The notes beneath the pieces are model-generated. The model saw nothing but the letters and a program-made list of their open reading frames with translations, was not told where the DNA came from and searched no databases. A stretch of DNA of 35,582 nucleotides from Candidatus Anaeroferrophillacea bacterium (GTDB lineage: Bacteria > Desulfobacterota > Anaeroferrophillalia > Anaeroferrophillales > Anaeroferrophillaceae), in the NCBI GenBank assembly GCA_016933675.1, contig JAFGAM010000104.1:1-35582 (forward strand), written 5' to 3'. Positions 7,842 to 17,016 of this stretch are shown one piece after another. The translations under genes were made by a program, and so were the position numbers. Positions within the stretch are counted from its first letter, which is position 1; every line of letters begins with the position of its first letter.

Positions 7842-7856
7842 CGCTTCACAGCCTCT

Positions 7857-9245
7857 CTACTTGCCGACGCAGAATTCGCCGAACACCGACTCCAGCAGAT
7901 CGGAATCACAGGATATGCCGCTGAGCCGATGCAGCGCTTCCCGGGCGACGCGCAGTTCCTCGGCAACCATATCCAGGAGCGAACCGCCGGTGTCGGCAAT
8001 ATGATCCGCCGCCCGAAACGCGGCCTCGGCAGCCGCCAGCAGCTGATCTCGATGGCGCCGCCGCGTCACCAGCAGATCATCCTCACCGTCTCCGGCACTC
8101 GCCGACGCCAGCCGCGCCAGCACCCCCGTAAGTTCGTCCACCGCCGGGGGCACCGCTGCCGCGGTGGTCCGCACCACCGGCCCGTCATGCCCCAACCGCC
8201 GCCGCAGGGCATCATTGTCGACCGCCGATTCACCGAGATCACATTTATTCAACACCACCACCAACCGCTGTCCCGGGCGCAGTTCAGCCATCCGGCGGTC
8301 ACGGTCGTCGGGCGGCCGGCGATGGTCCAGCACCAGGACGACGATATCGGCCCGCTCGCGCCAGCGCCGCGCCCGCTCCATCCCCTCCCGTTCGACGGGA
8401 TCCGCGGTTTCATCGGTGAATCCGGCGGTATCGGCAATCTCGATACTCATCCCCTGAAGCGCCAGGATATCGCTCACCACGTCCCGGGTGGTACCGGGAA
8501 TGGCGGTGACAATGGAACGTTCATTCCCCAGCAAAGCGTTCATCAGGCTTGATTTACCGACGTTGGGCCGCCCGGTCAACACCAGCCGCAGGCCGTCGTC
8601 CACCCCGCGCCCCCGGTCCCAGGTACCGGCCAGCGCCGCCAGCCGCGCGGCGATATGCCGAACAGCGTCCGCCGTCGTCGTCAACACCGTGACCGTGCCT
8701 TCATCGGCACAGAAATCGAGCTCCGCCTCCACCGCGGCGAGAATCTCGGTAAGCCGCTTCTCGATGATCACGATCTCGGCCGACAGGCCACCCTCGAGCT
8801 GCCGGGCGGCGGCGGCCAGCGCCCGATCACTGCGGGCGGCGATGAGTGCCGCCACCGATTCCGCCTGCACCAGGTCGATACGGCCGTTGATAAAGGCACG
8901 CCGAGTGAACTCACCGGGCGCCGCCGGCCGGGCGCCGCACTCCAGCACCAGCGCCAGTACCCGTCGGGCAACCCGGCGACCGCCATGGGTGTGGATCTCG
9001 ACCATCGGTTCCCGGGTATAGGAACGGCCCGCCGGCATGCGGCAGGCCAGGACCTGGTCCACCGGCCGGCCGGTGGCCGGGTCGCGAATCTTACCGAGAT
9101 AGAGCCGGAAAAATTGAAAAAACTCGGGGAGGGGAGTGAACAACCGCTCGAGAATGACATGAGCGCGGGGACCACTCACGCGGATGACGGCAATGCCGCC
9201 TTCACCGGGCGGGGTGGCAATGGCGGCAATGGTATCACTGTCCAC
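7857..9245 (-). CDS. mnmE: tRNA uridine-5-carboxymethylaminomethyl modification GTPase MnmE
   Basis: A 462-aa GTPase that works with MnmG to install the xm5 group at U34 of certain tRNAs. The N-terminal folate-binding domain starts with TIAAIATPPGEGGIAVIRVS. The inserted G domain carries G1 GRPNVGKSS (225-233), G2 GTTRD (251-255), G3 DTAG and G4 NKCD. The C-terminal CVGK supplies the catalytic Cys. The start is GTG at 9245 with GAGG over the jag stop codon, 6 nt before the GTG. Its partner gene mnmG is not next to it, so it must lie elsewhere in the genome. Confidence 0.97.
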   Translation of the reverse strand: MDSDTIAAIATPPGEGGIAVIRVSGPRAHVILERLFTPLPEFFQFFRLYLGKIRDPATGRPVDQVLACRMPAGRSYTREPMVEIHTHGGRRVARRVLALVLECGARPAAPGEFTRRAFINGRIDLVQAESVAALIAARSDRALAAAARQLEGGLSAEIVIIEKRLTEILAAVEAELDFCADEGTVTVLTTTADAVRHIAARLAALAGTWDRGRGVDDGLRLVLTGRPNVGKSSLMNALLGNERSIVTAIPGTTRDVVSDILALQGMSIEIADTAGFTDETADPVEREGMERARRWRERADIVVLVLDHRRPPDDRDRRMAELRPGQRLVVVLNKCDLGESAVDNDALRRRLGHDGPVVRTTAAAVPPAVDELTGVLARLASASAGDGEDDLLVTRRRHRDQLLAAAEAAFRAADHIADTGGSLLDMVAEELRVAREALHRLSGISCDSDLLESVFGEFCVGK

Positions 9246-9253
9246 CGGGAACC

Positions 9254-10213
9254 TCAGGCATCTATCTCCGTCAGCGGCGGCGACTGCTGGTCACGGTCAC
9301 CGCCGCCCCGCCGCGCGCCGTTCTTCGGATAGATGACGATCTTCTTATAATCGCCTTCACCCTTGCTGCGGGATCGCAGCGTTCCGTCCTCCTGGATGGC
9401 GAGGTGGACGATGCGCCGGTCATGAGCATTGAGAGCGTTGATGGAGGCGGGTTTACGGGTACGTTTCACCCGGCTGGCCATCTTCAACGCCAGCTTGTGG
9501 ATGTGGTCCTCATGACGCAACCGGTAATCACCGCTGTCGAGATAAACCCGTCCGCCGCGGACGCCGTGCAGTTTGTTGAGAAGATACTGCATGGCATCGA
9601 GTACCTGACCCTTGCGACTGACAAGCACCGGGTGATCGCCGGTTTCGCTTACCTCGACGAAGATATCCTGCTCCTGACGACGGAGGGTAACGGTGGTAAA
9701 TTCCACCCCCATGCGACCGAGAATACCTTCCACCGTTTCCCGCAGGCGGTCCGCATCGATCTCCCCATCGCCCTGGTTGACCCTGTCCGTCGCTGCTTCC
9801 CCACGCGGAGCCGGCTTGGGGAGCGGTATTGCCGACCGCTTTGCCGGACTTGTCGCGGCTTCGGGCCGTGGCGTTTCACCGCTCGGTTCCGGCCGGGATG
9901 CCACCACCCGGGTGGCGGCCGAAACCGGGGCTTGCTCGTTCACCCGCGGCTGTTCGTCAGGCACCGCGGCTCCCTCCGCCTCCTTCAGATGATCGGCAAA
10001 GGCTGAGTCAATGAGATCCTTGACGATGTCACGGCCTTCCCGTTCGGGCACGGTGACCGAAATGAGTGCCGTCTGGCCGCCGAAAAGACCGAACAGTCGC
10101 CGGCTTTCCTCACGAATCACGGTATATTCGATTTCATCGACCGGCAGCCGCAATTGCAACACCGCCCGGTTGATGGCATCGGCAACGGTTTTTCCCTCAA
10201 ATTCCTTTTCCAT
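9254..10213 (-). CDS. jag: Jag/KhpB RNA-binding protein (Jag-N, KH, R3H)
   Basis: A 319-aa cytoplasmic RNA-binding protein usually encoded next to yidC. Domains: Jag-N at 1-50 (EFEGKTVADAINRAVLQL, then RRLFGLFGG), a variable Pro/Ala/Arg-rich linker at about 75-155, a KH domain (VLVSRKGQVLDAMQYLLNKL) and an R3H domain with RRIVHLAIQEDG and SKGEGDYKKIVIYP. The family is linked to control of cell elongation and small-RNA binding in Gram-positives; its role in this type of organism is less clear. It is larger than many homologues because of the linker. Gap to yidC is 43 nt, to mnmE 8 nt. Confidence 0.93.
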   Translation of the reverse strand: MEKEFEGKTVADAINRAVLQLRLPVDEIEYTVIREESRRLFGLFGGQTALISVTVPEREGRDIVKDLIDSAFADHLKEAEGAAVPDEQPRVNEQAPVSAATRVVASRPEPSGETPRPEAATSPAKRSAIPLPKPAPRGEAATDRVNQGDGEIDADRLRETVEGILGRMGVEFTTVTLRRQEQDIFVEVSETGDHPVLVSRKGQVLDAMQYLLNKLHGVRGGRVYLDSGDYRLRHEDHIHKLALKMASRVKRTRKPASINALNAHDRRIVHLAIQEDGTLRSRSKGEGDYKKIVIYPKNGARRGGGDRDQQSPPLTEIDA

Positions 10214-10256
10214 CCAATTGTCTCCCGCTGATTACTGCTGCCGCCGCCGCGACGGA

Positions 10257-11894
10257 CTATGCCGACTGGGCCTGGCGCATGACCATATACTGCTGGCCGA
10301 TGGACAGGACGTTGTTCACCAGCCAGTAAAGCACCAGCCCCGAGGGAAAATTGAGAAACATGAAGGTGAAGATGACCGGCATGAAAAGCATCATCTTGGC
10401 CTGCGTCGGATCACCGGTGGTGGGAGTCATCTTCTGCTGCAGAAACATGGTAAGGCCCATGAGAATCGGCGTCACGTAATAGGGATCCTTATCGGAAAGG
10501 TCGGTGATCCAGCCGAAGAAAGGCGCGTGCCGCAATTCAATGGCCACCATAAGACTGCGGTAGAGGGCAAAAAATACCGGAATCTGCACCACTATGGGCA
10601 GGCAGCCGCCAAAGGGGTTGACCTTGTGGGTCCGGTAGAGATCCATCATCTCCTTCTGCTGCCGAGCCTTGTCGTCCTTGAACTTCTCACGGATCTTCTG
10701 GAGCTTCGGTTGCACCTGCTTCATCTTGCTCATCGACTGGTAGCTCTTCTGCGACAGGGGAAAGAAAAGCAGTTTGATGAGCAGGGTGAGCACGATGATG
10801 GCAACGCCGTAGTTGGGAACGTAGCGGTAAAAGAAATTGAGCATCCACACCAGCGGCCGGGCGATGACCCCGAACCAACCGAAATCAACCGCCCGCTCAA
10901 GGTCGGCGCCGACGGAACGCAGGGTTTCGATCTCCTTGGGGCCGATAAATACCCGGAAGGCCGTCCCGCCGCGCAGAGTGAGAATCGTCTCCTCGATGTC
11001 GGGCCGCGGATGGGTGATGGTCCCGGCGGCGATCCCTCCGGTCGCATCGGCGGCGGGCAGCAGGACGCCGAGGAAATACTTGGTCGTATTACCGATCCAG
11101 GAAACCGCGCCGTCAAGTTCCAGCGTCTTGATGTTCTTCTGTTTCTTCGACTGCTCGAAGATCTTATCACCCACCAGGGCAAGGGGCCCGGTATAGACGT
11201 AGGAACGCTTTTTTTCGGCGTCCGCCGGTTCCTGCCGGCACCATGACAGAGCGACGGTATCCACTGCCGGCACCGGCCGGCCGGCACCGTCGGTGAGGAT
11301 ATAGCGAACATCGAAACGATAGGAATCGGCCTTGAAGGTGAACTCCTTCTCCAACCGCATCCCATCAACAAGAGCGGCGGTCAGCACCAGCTTTGTCACG
11401 GCTTCACCCGCGGCCGTCAGGACCGTGGTTTCGGGGGCTTCGGATTCGTACACCAGATCGCGATCGATAATCGTCCGGCTGCCGACGGTGATGGTACCGG
11501 CCAGCGGCAGGTAACCGGGCTCCCGCACCTGAACCATGTCCAGCGGGGGACTGCCGCCCCCGGCTTCGCGGCGATAGTCCTTGAGCACGAAACTTTGCAA
11601 CACCCCGCCGGCGGTATCGATGACGCCGCGAAACCGCGGCCCGTCAACCGTCAGCCGACGGCTGGCGATGGCGCTCGGAACCGGAGTCACGGCCGCGTTC
11701 GCCGCGGCTTTGCCGACGACGGCCGCCACTGTTTCTGCCCCCGTCTGTATCGCCGCGTCGGCCGCCGGTGCCGTGGCGGAGTCAGTGTTTGCCACGGACG
11801 GCGGTGCCGGCGGTGGCGGACTCATGAACAGATGCTGGTACCCCAGCAGGACAATAATGGACAGGGCAACGGCTATAATGGTCCGTTTTTCCAT
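10257..11894 (-). CDS. yidC: Membrane protein insertase YidC
   Basis: A 545-aa inner-membrane insertase of the diderm type. N-terminal signal anchor (about 4-24), an Ala/Pro-rich stretch (28-75), the large periplasmic beta-sandwich domain (about 80-345), and the conserved five-helix core at the C-terminus. The core has the cytoplasmic hairpin (KMKQVQPKLQKIREKFKDD), NPFGGCLPIVVQIPVFFALY and the final helices (FMFLNFPSGLVLYWLVNNVL). The large periplasmic domain indicates a Gram-negative envelope. The ATG at 11894 has GGAG about 10 nt upstream. It sits between yidD (84 nt upstream) and jag. Confidence 0.97.
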   Translation of the reverse strand: MEKRTIIAVALSIIVLLGYQHLFMSPPPPAPPSVANTDSATAPAADAAIQTGAETVAAVVGKAAANAAVTPVPSAIASRRLTVDGPRFRGVIDTAGGVLQSFVLKDYRREAGGGSPPLDMVQVREPGYLPLAGTITVGSRTIIDRDLVYESEAPETTVLTAAGEAVTKLVLTAALVDGMRLEKEFTFKADSYRFDVRYILTDGAGRPVPAVDTVALSWCRQEPADAEKKRSYVYTGPLALVGDKIFEQSKKQKNIKTLELDGAVSWIGNTTKYFLGVLLPAADATGGIAAGTITHPRPDIEETILTLRGGTAFRVFIGPKEIETLRSVGADLERAVDFGWFGVIARPLVWMLNFFYRYVPNYGVAIIVLTLLIKLLFFPLSQKSYQSMSKMKQVQPKLQKIREKFKDDKARQQKEMMDLYRTHKVNPFGGCLPIVVQIPVFFALYRSLMVAIELRHAPFFGWITDLSDKDPYYVTPILMGLTMFLQQKMTPTTGDPTQAKMMLFMPVIFTFMFLNFPSGLVLYWLVNNVLSIGQQYMVMRQAQSA

Positions 11895-11978
11895 GATATT
11901 TCATCTCCGAAAGGAAGCTCGGCGGTTACCGGGGGGGATTCGTTGCGGGCGGGATGCGGTTGCCGGAAAACACATCGC

Positions 11979-12197
11979 CTAGGCCGGATCTATTCCCCCG
12001 GGAAAAAGGGGGTTACAGCGCAGTATCCGCCAGCCAGCCCGGATCAGTCCCCGAACCACGCCGTAACGCTCCACGGCGTCGATGGCGTATTGGGAACAGG
12101 TTGGTTCAAATCGGCAGGCATGACCAAAACAGGGCGAGAAGTACCGCTGGTAGAGCCGGATAGGCACACATACCAGGGTGCGAAAGAATCCGTTCAT
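11979..12197 (-). CDS. yidD: Membrane protein insertion efficiency factor YidD
   Basis: A 72-aa protein that assists YidC-dependent insertion, bound to the inner membrane by an amphipathic N-terminal helix. The family pattern is clear: [20 protein letters not shown] (residues 17-36) with its Cys residues, then [10 protein letters not shown] and the final [12 protein letters not shown]. Its ATG overlaps the rnpA stop (ATGA at 12194-12197), so it is probably translated by coupling. Length is normal. Confidence 0.95.
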   Translation of the reverse strand: MNGFFRTLVCVPIRLYQRYFSPCFGHACRFEPTCSQYAIDAVERYGVVRGLIRAGWRILRCNPLFPGGIDPA

Positions 12198-12571
12198 GCC
12201 TTATTGCTTCCCTTCGACCACGGGTCCCGGTCCCGACCCAGTCGTTCGAGCAACGGTGTCAGTTCGGCCGCCACTACCGCGGTTGATTCCGGCCGGCAAT
12301 GCCTTTTGGCGACAATGGAGTAATCGTATCCGGGCAAGAAGAGATGCTTCGACAAGCGAAAAAATTCCCGCACCAAGCGCTTGATCCGGTTCCGCCGGAC
12401 GGCAGCAGCAACCTTGCCGCTGACGGTGATCCCCAACCGTGCGTGGGAAAGCGTGTTCCCGGCATGAAAGAGCATGAATGAAGCGGTATGATACTTGCGC
12501 CCGCGAGTAAACAGCCGGACGTAGTCGCCACGCTTCAGGAGCCGCTCCCGCCTGGTGAACCCCCGGTCCAT
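12194..12571 (-). CDS. rnpA: Ribonuclease P protein component
   Basis: A 125-aa basic protein subunit of RNase P that matures tRNA 5' ends. The signature [14 protein letters not shown] (the RNR motif) is intact, after [12 protein letters not shown]. The N-terminus [21 protein letters not shown] is typical (quoted in parts: [20 protein letters not shown]). It begins 6 nt after rpmH and overlaps yidD by 4 nt, so rpmH-rnpA-yidD form a tight operon. Confidence 0.96.
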   Translation of the reverse strand: MDRGFTRRERLLKRGDYVRLFTRGRKYHTASFMLFHAGNTLSHARLGITVSGKVAAAVRRNRIKRLVREFFRLSKHLFLPGYDYSIVAKRHCRPESTAVVAAELTPLLERLGRDRDPWSKGSNKA

Positions 12572-12577
12572 CGGGGT

Positions 12578-12712
12578 TTACGCCGACAGAACCTTTCTGC
12601 CCTTCTGCCGCCGGCGTCTGAGGATCGCGCGGCCGGCGGGGGTACTCATGCGCTGCCGGAAGCCGTGGGTTCGTTTGCGCTTCACATTGCTTGGTTGAAA
12701 TGTTCTTTTCAT
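12578..12712 (-). CDS. rpmH: 50S ribosomal protein L34
   Basis: A 44-aa ribosomal protein. The reverse complement of 12578-12712 begins [19 protein letters not shown] and ends GRKVLSA followed by TAA. This is the universally conserved L34, including the [17 protein letters not shown] segment. GAGGTAA lies upstream. It is the first gene of the rpmH-rnpA-yidD unit. It follows the tRNA pair and its terminator, so it needs its own promoter, probably in 12720-12800, although I see no strong -35/-10 pair there. Confidence 0.97.
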   Translation of the reverse strand: MKRTFQPSNVKRKRTHGFRQRMSTPAGRAILRRRRQKGRKVLSA

Positions 12713-12807
12713 GGCGTCTGTTACCTCTTAGCCGCCGCAACGGCATGGGTTTCAAAATTAGAACGGCAACACCGCCCGCCGCCGCGTGGACGTCTTCCGC
12801 CGACCCT

Positions 12808-12839
12808 AAAAAAACGGGGGTGTGGCCACATCACCCCCG
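12808..12839 (-). terminator. Rho-independent terminator of the tRNA unit
   Basis: On the minus strand CGGGGGTG and CACCCCCG form an 8-bp stem with a 9-nt loop, followed by a run of seven T. It lies 11 nt after the CCA end of tRNA-Glu and ends the tRNA transcript before rpmH. Confidence 0.85.
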
Positions 12840-12849
12840 GTGCATTGAC

Positions 12850-12925
12850 TGGTAGTCCCAACGGGACTCGAACCCGTGTCTTCGCCGTGAGAGGGCGATA
12901 TCCTAGGCCACTAGACGATGGGACC
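12850..12925 (-). tRNA. tRNA-Glu (anticodon CUC)
   Basis: 76 nt with the CCA end encoded. The acceptor stem pairs GGTCCCA with TGGGACT (one G-U), the T-loop reads TTCGAGT between ACGGG and CCCGT, and the anticodon stem TCGCC/GGCGA encloses loop CTCTCAC with anticodon CTC at 12891-12889. It decodes GAG. It is co-transcribed with tRNA-Gln, 14 nt upstream. Confidence 0.95.
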
Positions 12926-12939
12926 ACATGATGTGCTCA

Positions 12940-13013
12940 TGGCTGGGGGACTAGGATTCGAACCTAGATTGACGGAGTCAGAGTCCGCTGTCCTGCCGTT
13001 GAACGATCCCCCA
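12940..13013 (-). tRNA. tRNA-Gln (anticodon CUG)
   Basis: 74 nt with the CCA end encoded. The acceptor stem TGGGGGA/TCCCCCA is perfect. The T-arm is CTAGG TTCGAAT CCTAG, and the anticodon stem GCGGA/TCCGT (with a G-U pair) encloses CTCTGAC, anticodon CTG. It decodes CAG. A strong promoter lies just upstream at 13036-13064. Confidence 0.95.
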
Positions 13014-13035
13014 GCATCGTGAAACGAGCGCGTGG

Positions 13036-13064
13036 AAGATATCACCACGATACCCCTTTGTCAA
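13036..13064 (-). promoter_or_regulatory. Sigma70-type promoter for the tRNA-Gln/tRNA-Glu unit
   Basis: On the minus strand TTGACA (13064-13059), a spacer of exactly 17 nt and TATCTT (13041-13036). Transcription would start near 13029, about 15 nt before the tRNA-Gln 5' end. Confidence 0.8.
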
Positions 13065-13133
13065 CCCAAAGATGCGGTTTCGTAACCAACAGCTCCTTCT
13101 TCTTCGATGCGGTGCACCCTGCGTCGCTGATGG

Positions 13134-15527
<2,394 letters not shown>

Positions 15528-15598
15528 TTATTTCTCCGTATTCCATTTTCTGTTTCCCTTACTCCGACCCCGGCCCATCGTCGCCGGCTTTCCGGCTC

Positions 15599-16780
15599 CT
15601 ATCCCTTCATGGGCATGATGCCGTTGATGAAATTTTCGCTGCCCTCCTCTGAGAGCATGCACGGCTGCATCCCGCCGGTAACCTTCATCACGATCCGTTC
15701 GCCGCCGACCACCTGCATGAAATCGAGCAGATACCGAATGTTGAAGGCGACGGTGAAGGGCTCGGCGGTATAGTCCACCTCCATGTCCTCGCGGGCGCTG
15801 CCCATTTCCGGGTTGTCGATGCTTACCGTCACCCGGCGGTCGGCAAAATCCATCGTAATGCCCTTGTACTTGTCATAGGCGAGAACGTTCATGCGCCTAA
15901 GAATCTGCAGCAGCGACTCCCGCTCCATGACGATTTCATGACTGAAGTGCTGGGGAATCATCTTGCGATAATCGGGAAAATTTCCCTTGAGCATGCGCAG
16001 TAGCAGCACGAATGTTTCACCTCGCACATGGACATCGCTGGCGGAGAAGCTGATCTTCAGGGTCTCGGAATCGGAAAAGATATTTTTTATCTCCATCAGG
16101 CTCTTGCGTGAGAAGATTCGCCGTTCACCGAGATTGATCCTGCCGCCGATCTTGTCGGTTCGGGCGATAGACACCCGGTGGCCGTCGGTCGCCACGAAGG
16201 TTACCAGGTGGGTAACTCCGCCGCCATCGTTTTCCGCGCCGTGCGCGACAGCCGATGCCGTCACTGCTGCCGTTTCCGTCCCTGCTGGGGTCACCTCGAT
16301 AAACACCCCCTCGAGGTTATACCGCGGATCGGGCACCTTGGCGATGGAGAAAACCGTCCGATCGATGAGTTGCTTCAACATGTCCGCCTGAATAAAAAAA
16401 TGATCTTCAGGCGAGGTGAAATTCACCTCGGGAAAATCCTCCGGTTCGGCACAGAGGATATTGAACGAGCTTTTACTGCCGCGGATGGTAACCAGATTCC
16501 GTTCCTCATCCTGCCTGACGGTTACCTGTTCATCACCAAGACTGCGAACAATCTCGAAAAACTTTTTGCCGTTGATGCATACCGTACCGTTCCGTCCGGT
16601 ACTGACCGGAAAGGTCGCCCGGGCGCTGCAGTCGACATCGTAGGCGGTAATTTGCGCCTGGTCCGCTTCCACCTGCATGAGAATATTCTGGGAATGTTGC
16701 AGGACCGAAGTTTTTTCAAGCATGTACTGCATGCGCTGCAGATTATTGGTCAATACGTCTCGTCGGATGATTACTTCCAT
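15599..16780 (-). CDS. dnaN: DNA polymerase III sliding clamp (beta subunit)
   Basis: A 393-aa ring-forming processivity clamp of replication. Three DnaN domains can be followed: about 1-120, 128-260 (LKQLIDRTVFSIAKVPDPRY, then VATDGHRVSIARTDK) and 270-393, ending with MPMKG. Domain 2 contains a low-complexity insertion at about residues 165-190, rich in Ala, Thr and Gly, which lengthens the protein by about 20 residues over usual clamps. The ATG at 16780 has AGGAT at 16787-16791. The 236-nt gap to dnaA holds the candidate origin, and its predicted promoter overlaps a DnaA box. Confidence 0.96.
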   Translation of the reverse strand: MEVIIRRDVLTNNLQRMQYMLEKTSVLQHSQNILMQVEADQAQITAYDVDCSARATFPVSTGRNGTVCINGKKFFEIVRSLGDEQVTVRQDEERNLVTIRGSKSSFNILCAEPEDFPEVNFTSPEDHFFIQADMLKQLIDRTVFSIAKVPDPRYNLEGVFIEVTPAGTETAAVTASAVAHGAENDGGGVTHLVTFVATDGHRVSIARTDKIGGRINLGERRIFSRKSLMEIKNIFSDSETLKISFSASDVHVRGETFVLLLRMLKGNFPDYRKMIPQHFSHEIVMERESLLQILRRMNVLAYDKYKGITMDFADRRVTVSIDNPEMGSAREDMEVDYTAEPFTVAFNIRYLLDFMQVVGGERIVMKVTGGMQPCMLSEEGSENFINGIMPMKG

Positions 16781-16808
16781 TTTTTTATCCTAGGTAAATT
16801 TAGAAATA

Positions 16809-16823
16809 TAATAGTAGTAATAA
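16809..16823 (+). promoter_or_regulatory. DnaA-trio-like array
   Basis: Five consecutive trinucleotides TAA-TAG-TAG-TAA-TAA. Read 3' to 5' away from the DnaA box they follow the pattern G/A-A-T/A described for DnaA-trios, with a GC-containing spacer (GCCCTG, 16824-16829) between array and box. The orientation and order are those of the basal origin unwinding module. Confidence 0.5.
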
Positions 16824-16835
16824 GCCCTGTAAAAT

Positions 16836-16844
16836 TGTGTATAA
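16836..16844 (-). promoter_or_regulatory. DnaA box TTATACACA
   Basis: One mismatch to TTATCCACA at the position that tolerates variation. It lies next to the DnaA-trio-like array and over the predicted dnaN -10. Confidence 0.6.
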
Positions 16845-16867
16845 CCGTCTTATGTAGTTGTTTTCAA
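16838..16867 (-). promoter_or_regulatory. Predicted dnaN promoter overlapping a DnaA box
   Basis: On the minus strand TTGAAA (16867-16862), an 18-nt spacer and TATACA (16843-16838). The -10 is inside the DnaA box at 16836-16844, so DnaA binding would compete with RNA polymerase. Confidence 0.45.
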
Positions 16868-16890
16868 TAGTAAATAACTGTTTGTTTCCT

Positions 16891-16899
16891 TGTGTATAA
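16891..16899 (-). promoter_or_regulatory. DnaA box TTATACACA
   Basis: Identical 9-mer and same orientation as the box at 16836, 55 nt away. Confidence 0.6.
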
Positions 16900-16990
16900 A
16901 AATGGTTGAAGTGACCGGTAATCCCCAGGGGAGCGAAATTTCAGGTCCGCCTTCCGCCACACACAGACAACTCACAGCCGGATGGCAAGG

Positions 16991-16999
16991 TTATGCACA
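16991..16999 (+). promoter_or_regulatory. DnaA box TTATGCACA
   Basis: One mismatch to the consensus, opposite orientation to the other two. It is 18 nt beyond the dnaA stop codon. ATGTCCACA at 17003-17011 may be a weak companion. Confidence 0.5.
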
Positions 17000-17016
17000 G
17001 GGATGTCCACATGGCT

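Larger units (their letters stand above)
16781..17016. other. oriC: Candidate replication origin (oriC) between dnaN and dnaA
   Basis: A 236-nt gap whose left half (16781-16900) is much more AT-rich than the surrounding genes. It contains three near-consensus DnaA boxes: TTATACACA on the minus strand at 16836-16844 and 16891-16899, and TTATGCACA on the plus strand at 16991-16999. A weaker one (ATGTCCACA, 17003-17011) follows. A run of TAA/TAG trinucleotides at 16809-16823 next to the first box resembles DnaA-trios. Genes run away from dnaA in both directions. The 169-nt gap upstream of dnaA is an alternative, but no boxes are visible there. Confidence 0.7.

Noticed and set aside
10011-11246. 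Plus-strand open frame of about 410 codons opposite yidC and jag
   Set aside because: Antisense of the clear yidC and jag genes; His/Leu/Asp-rich with no recognisable motif.
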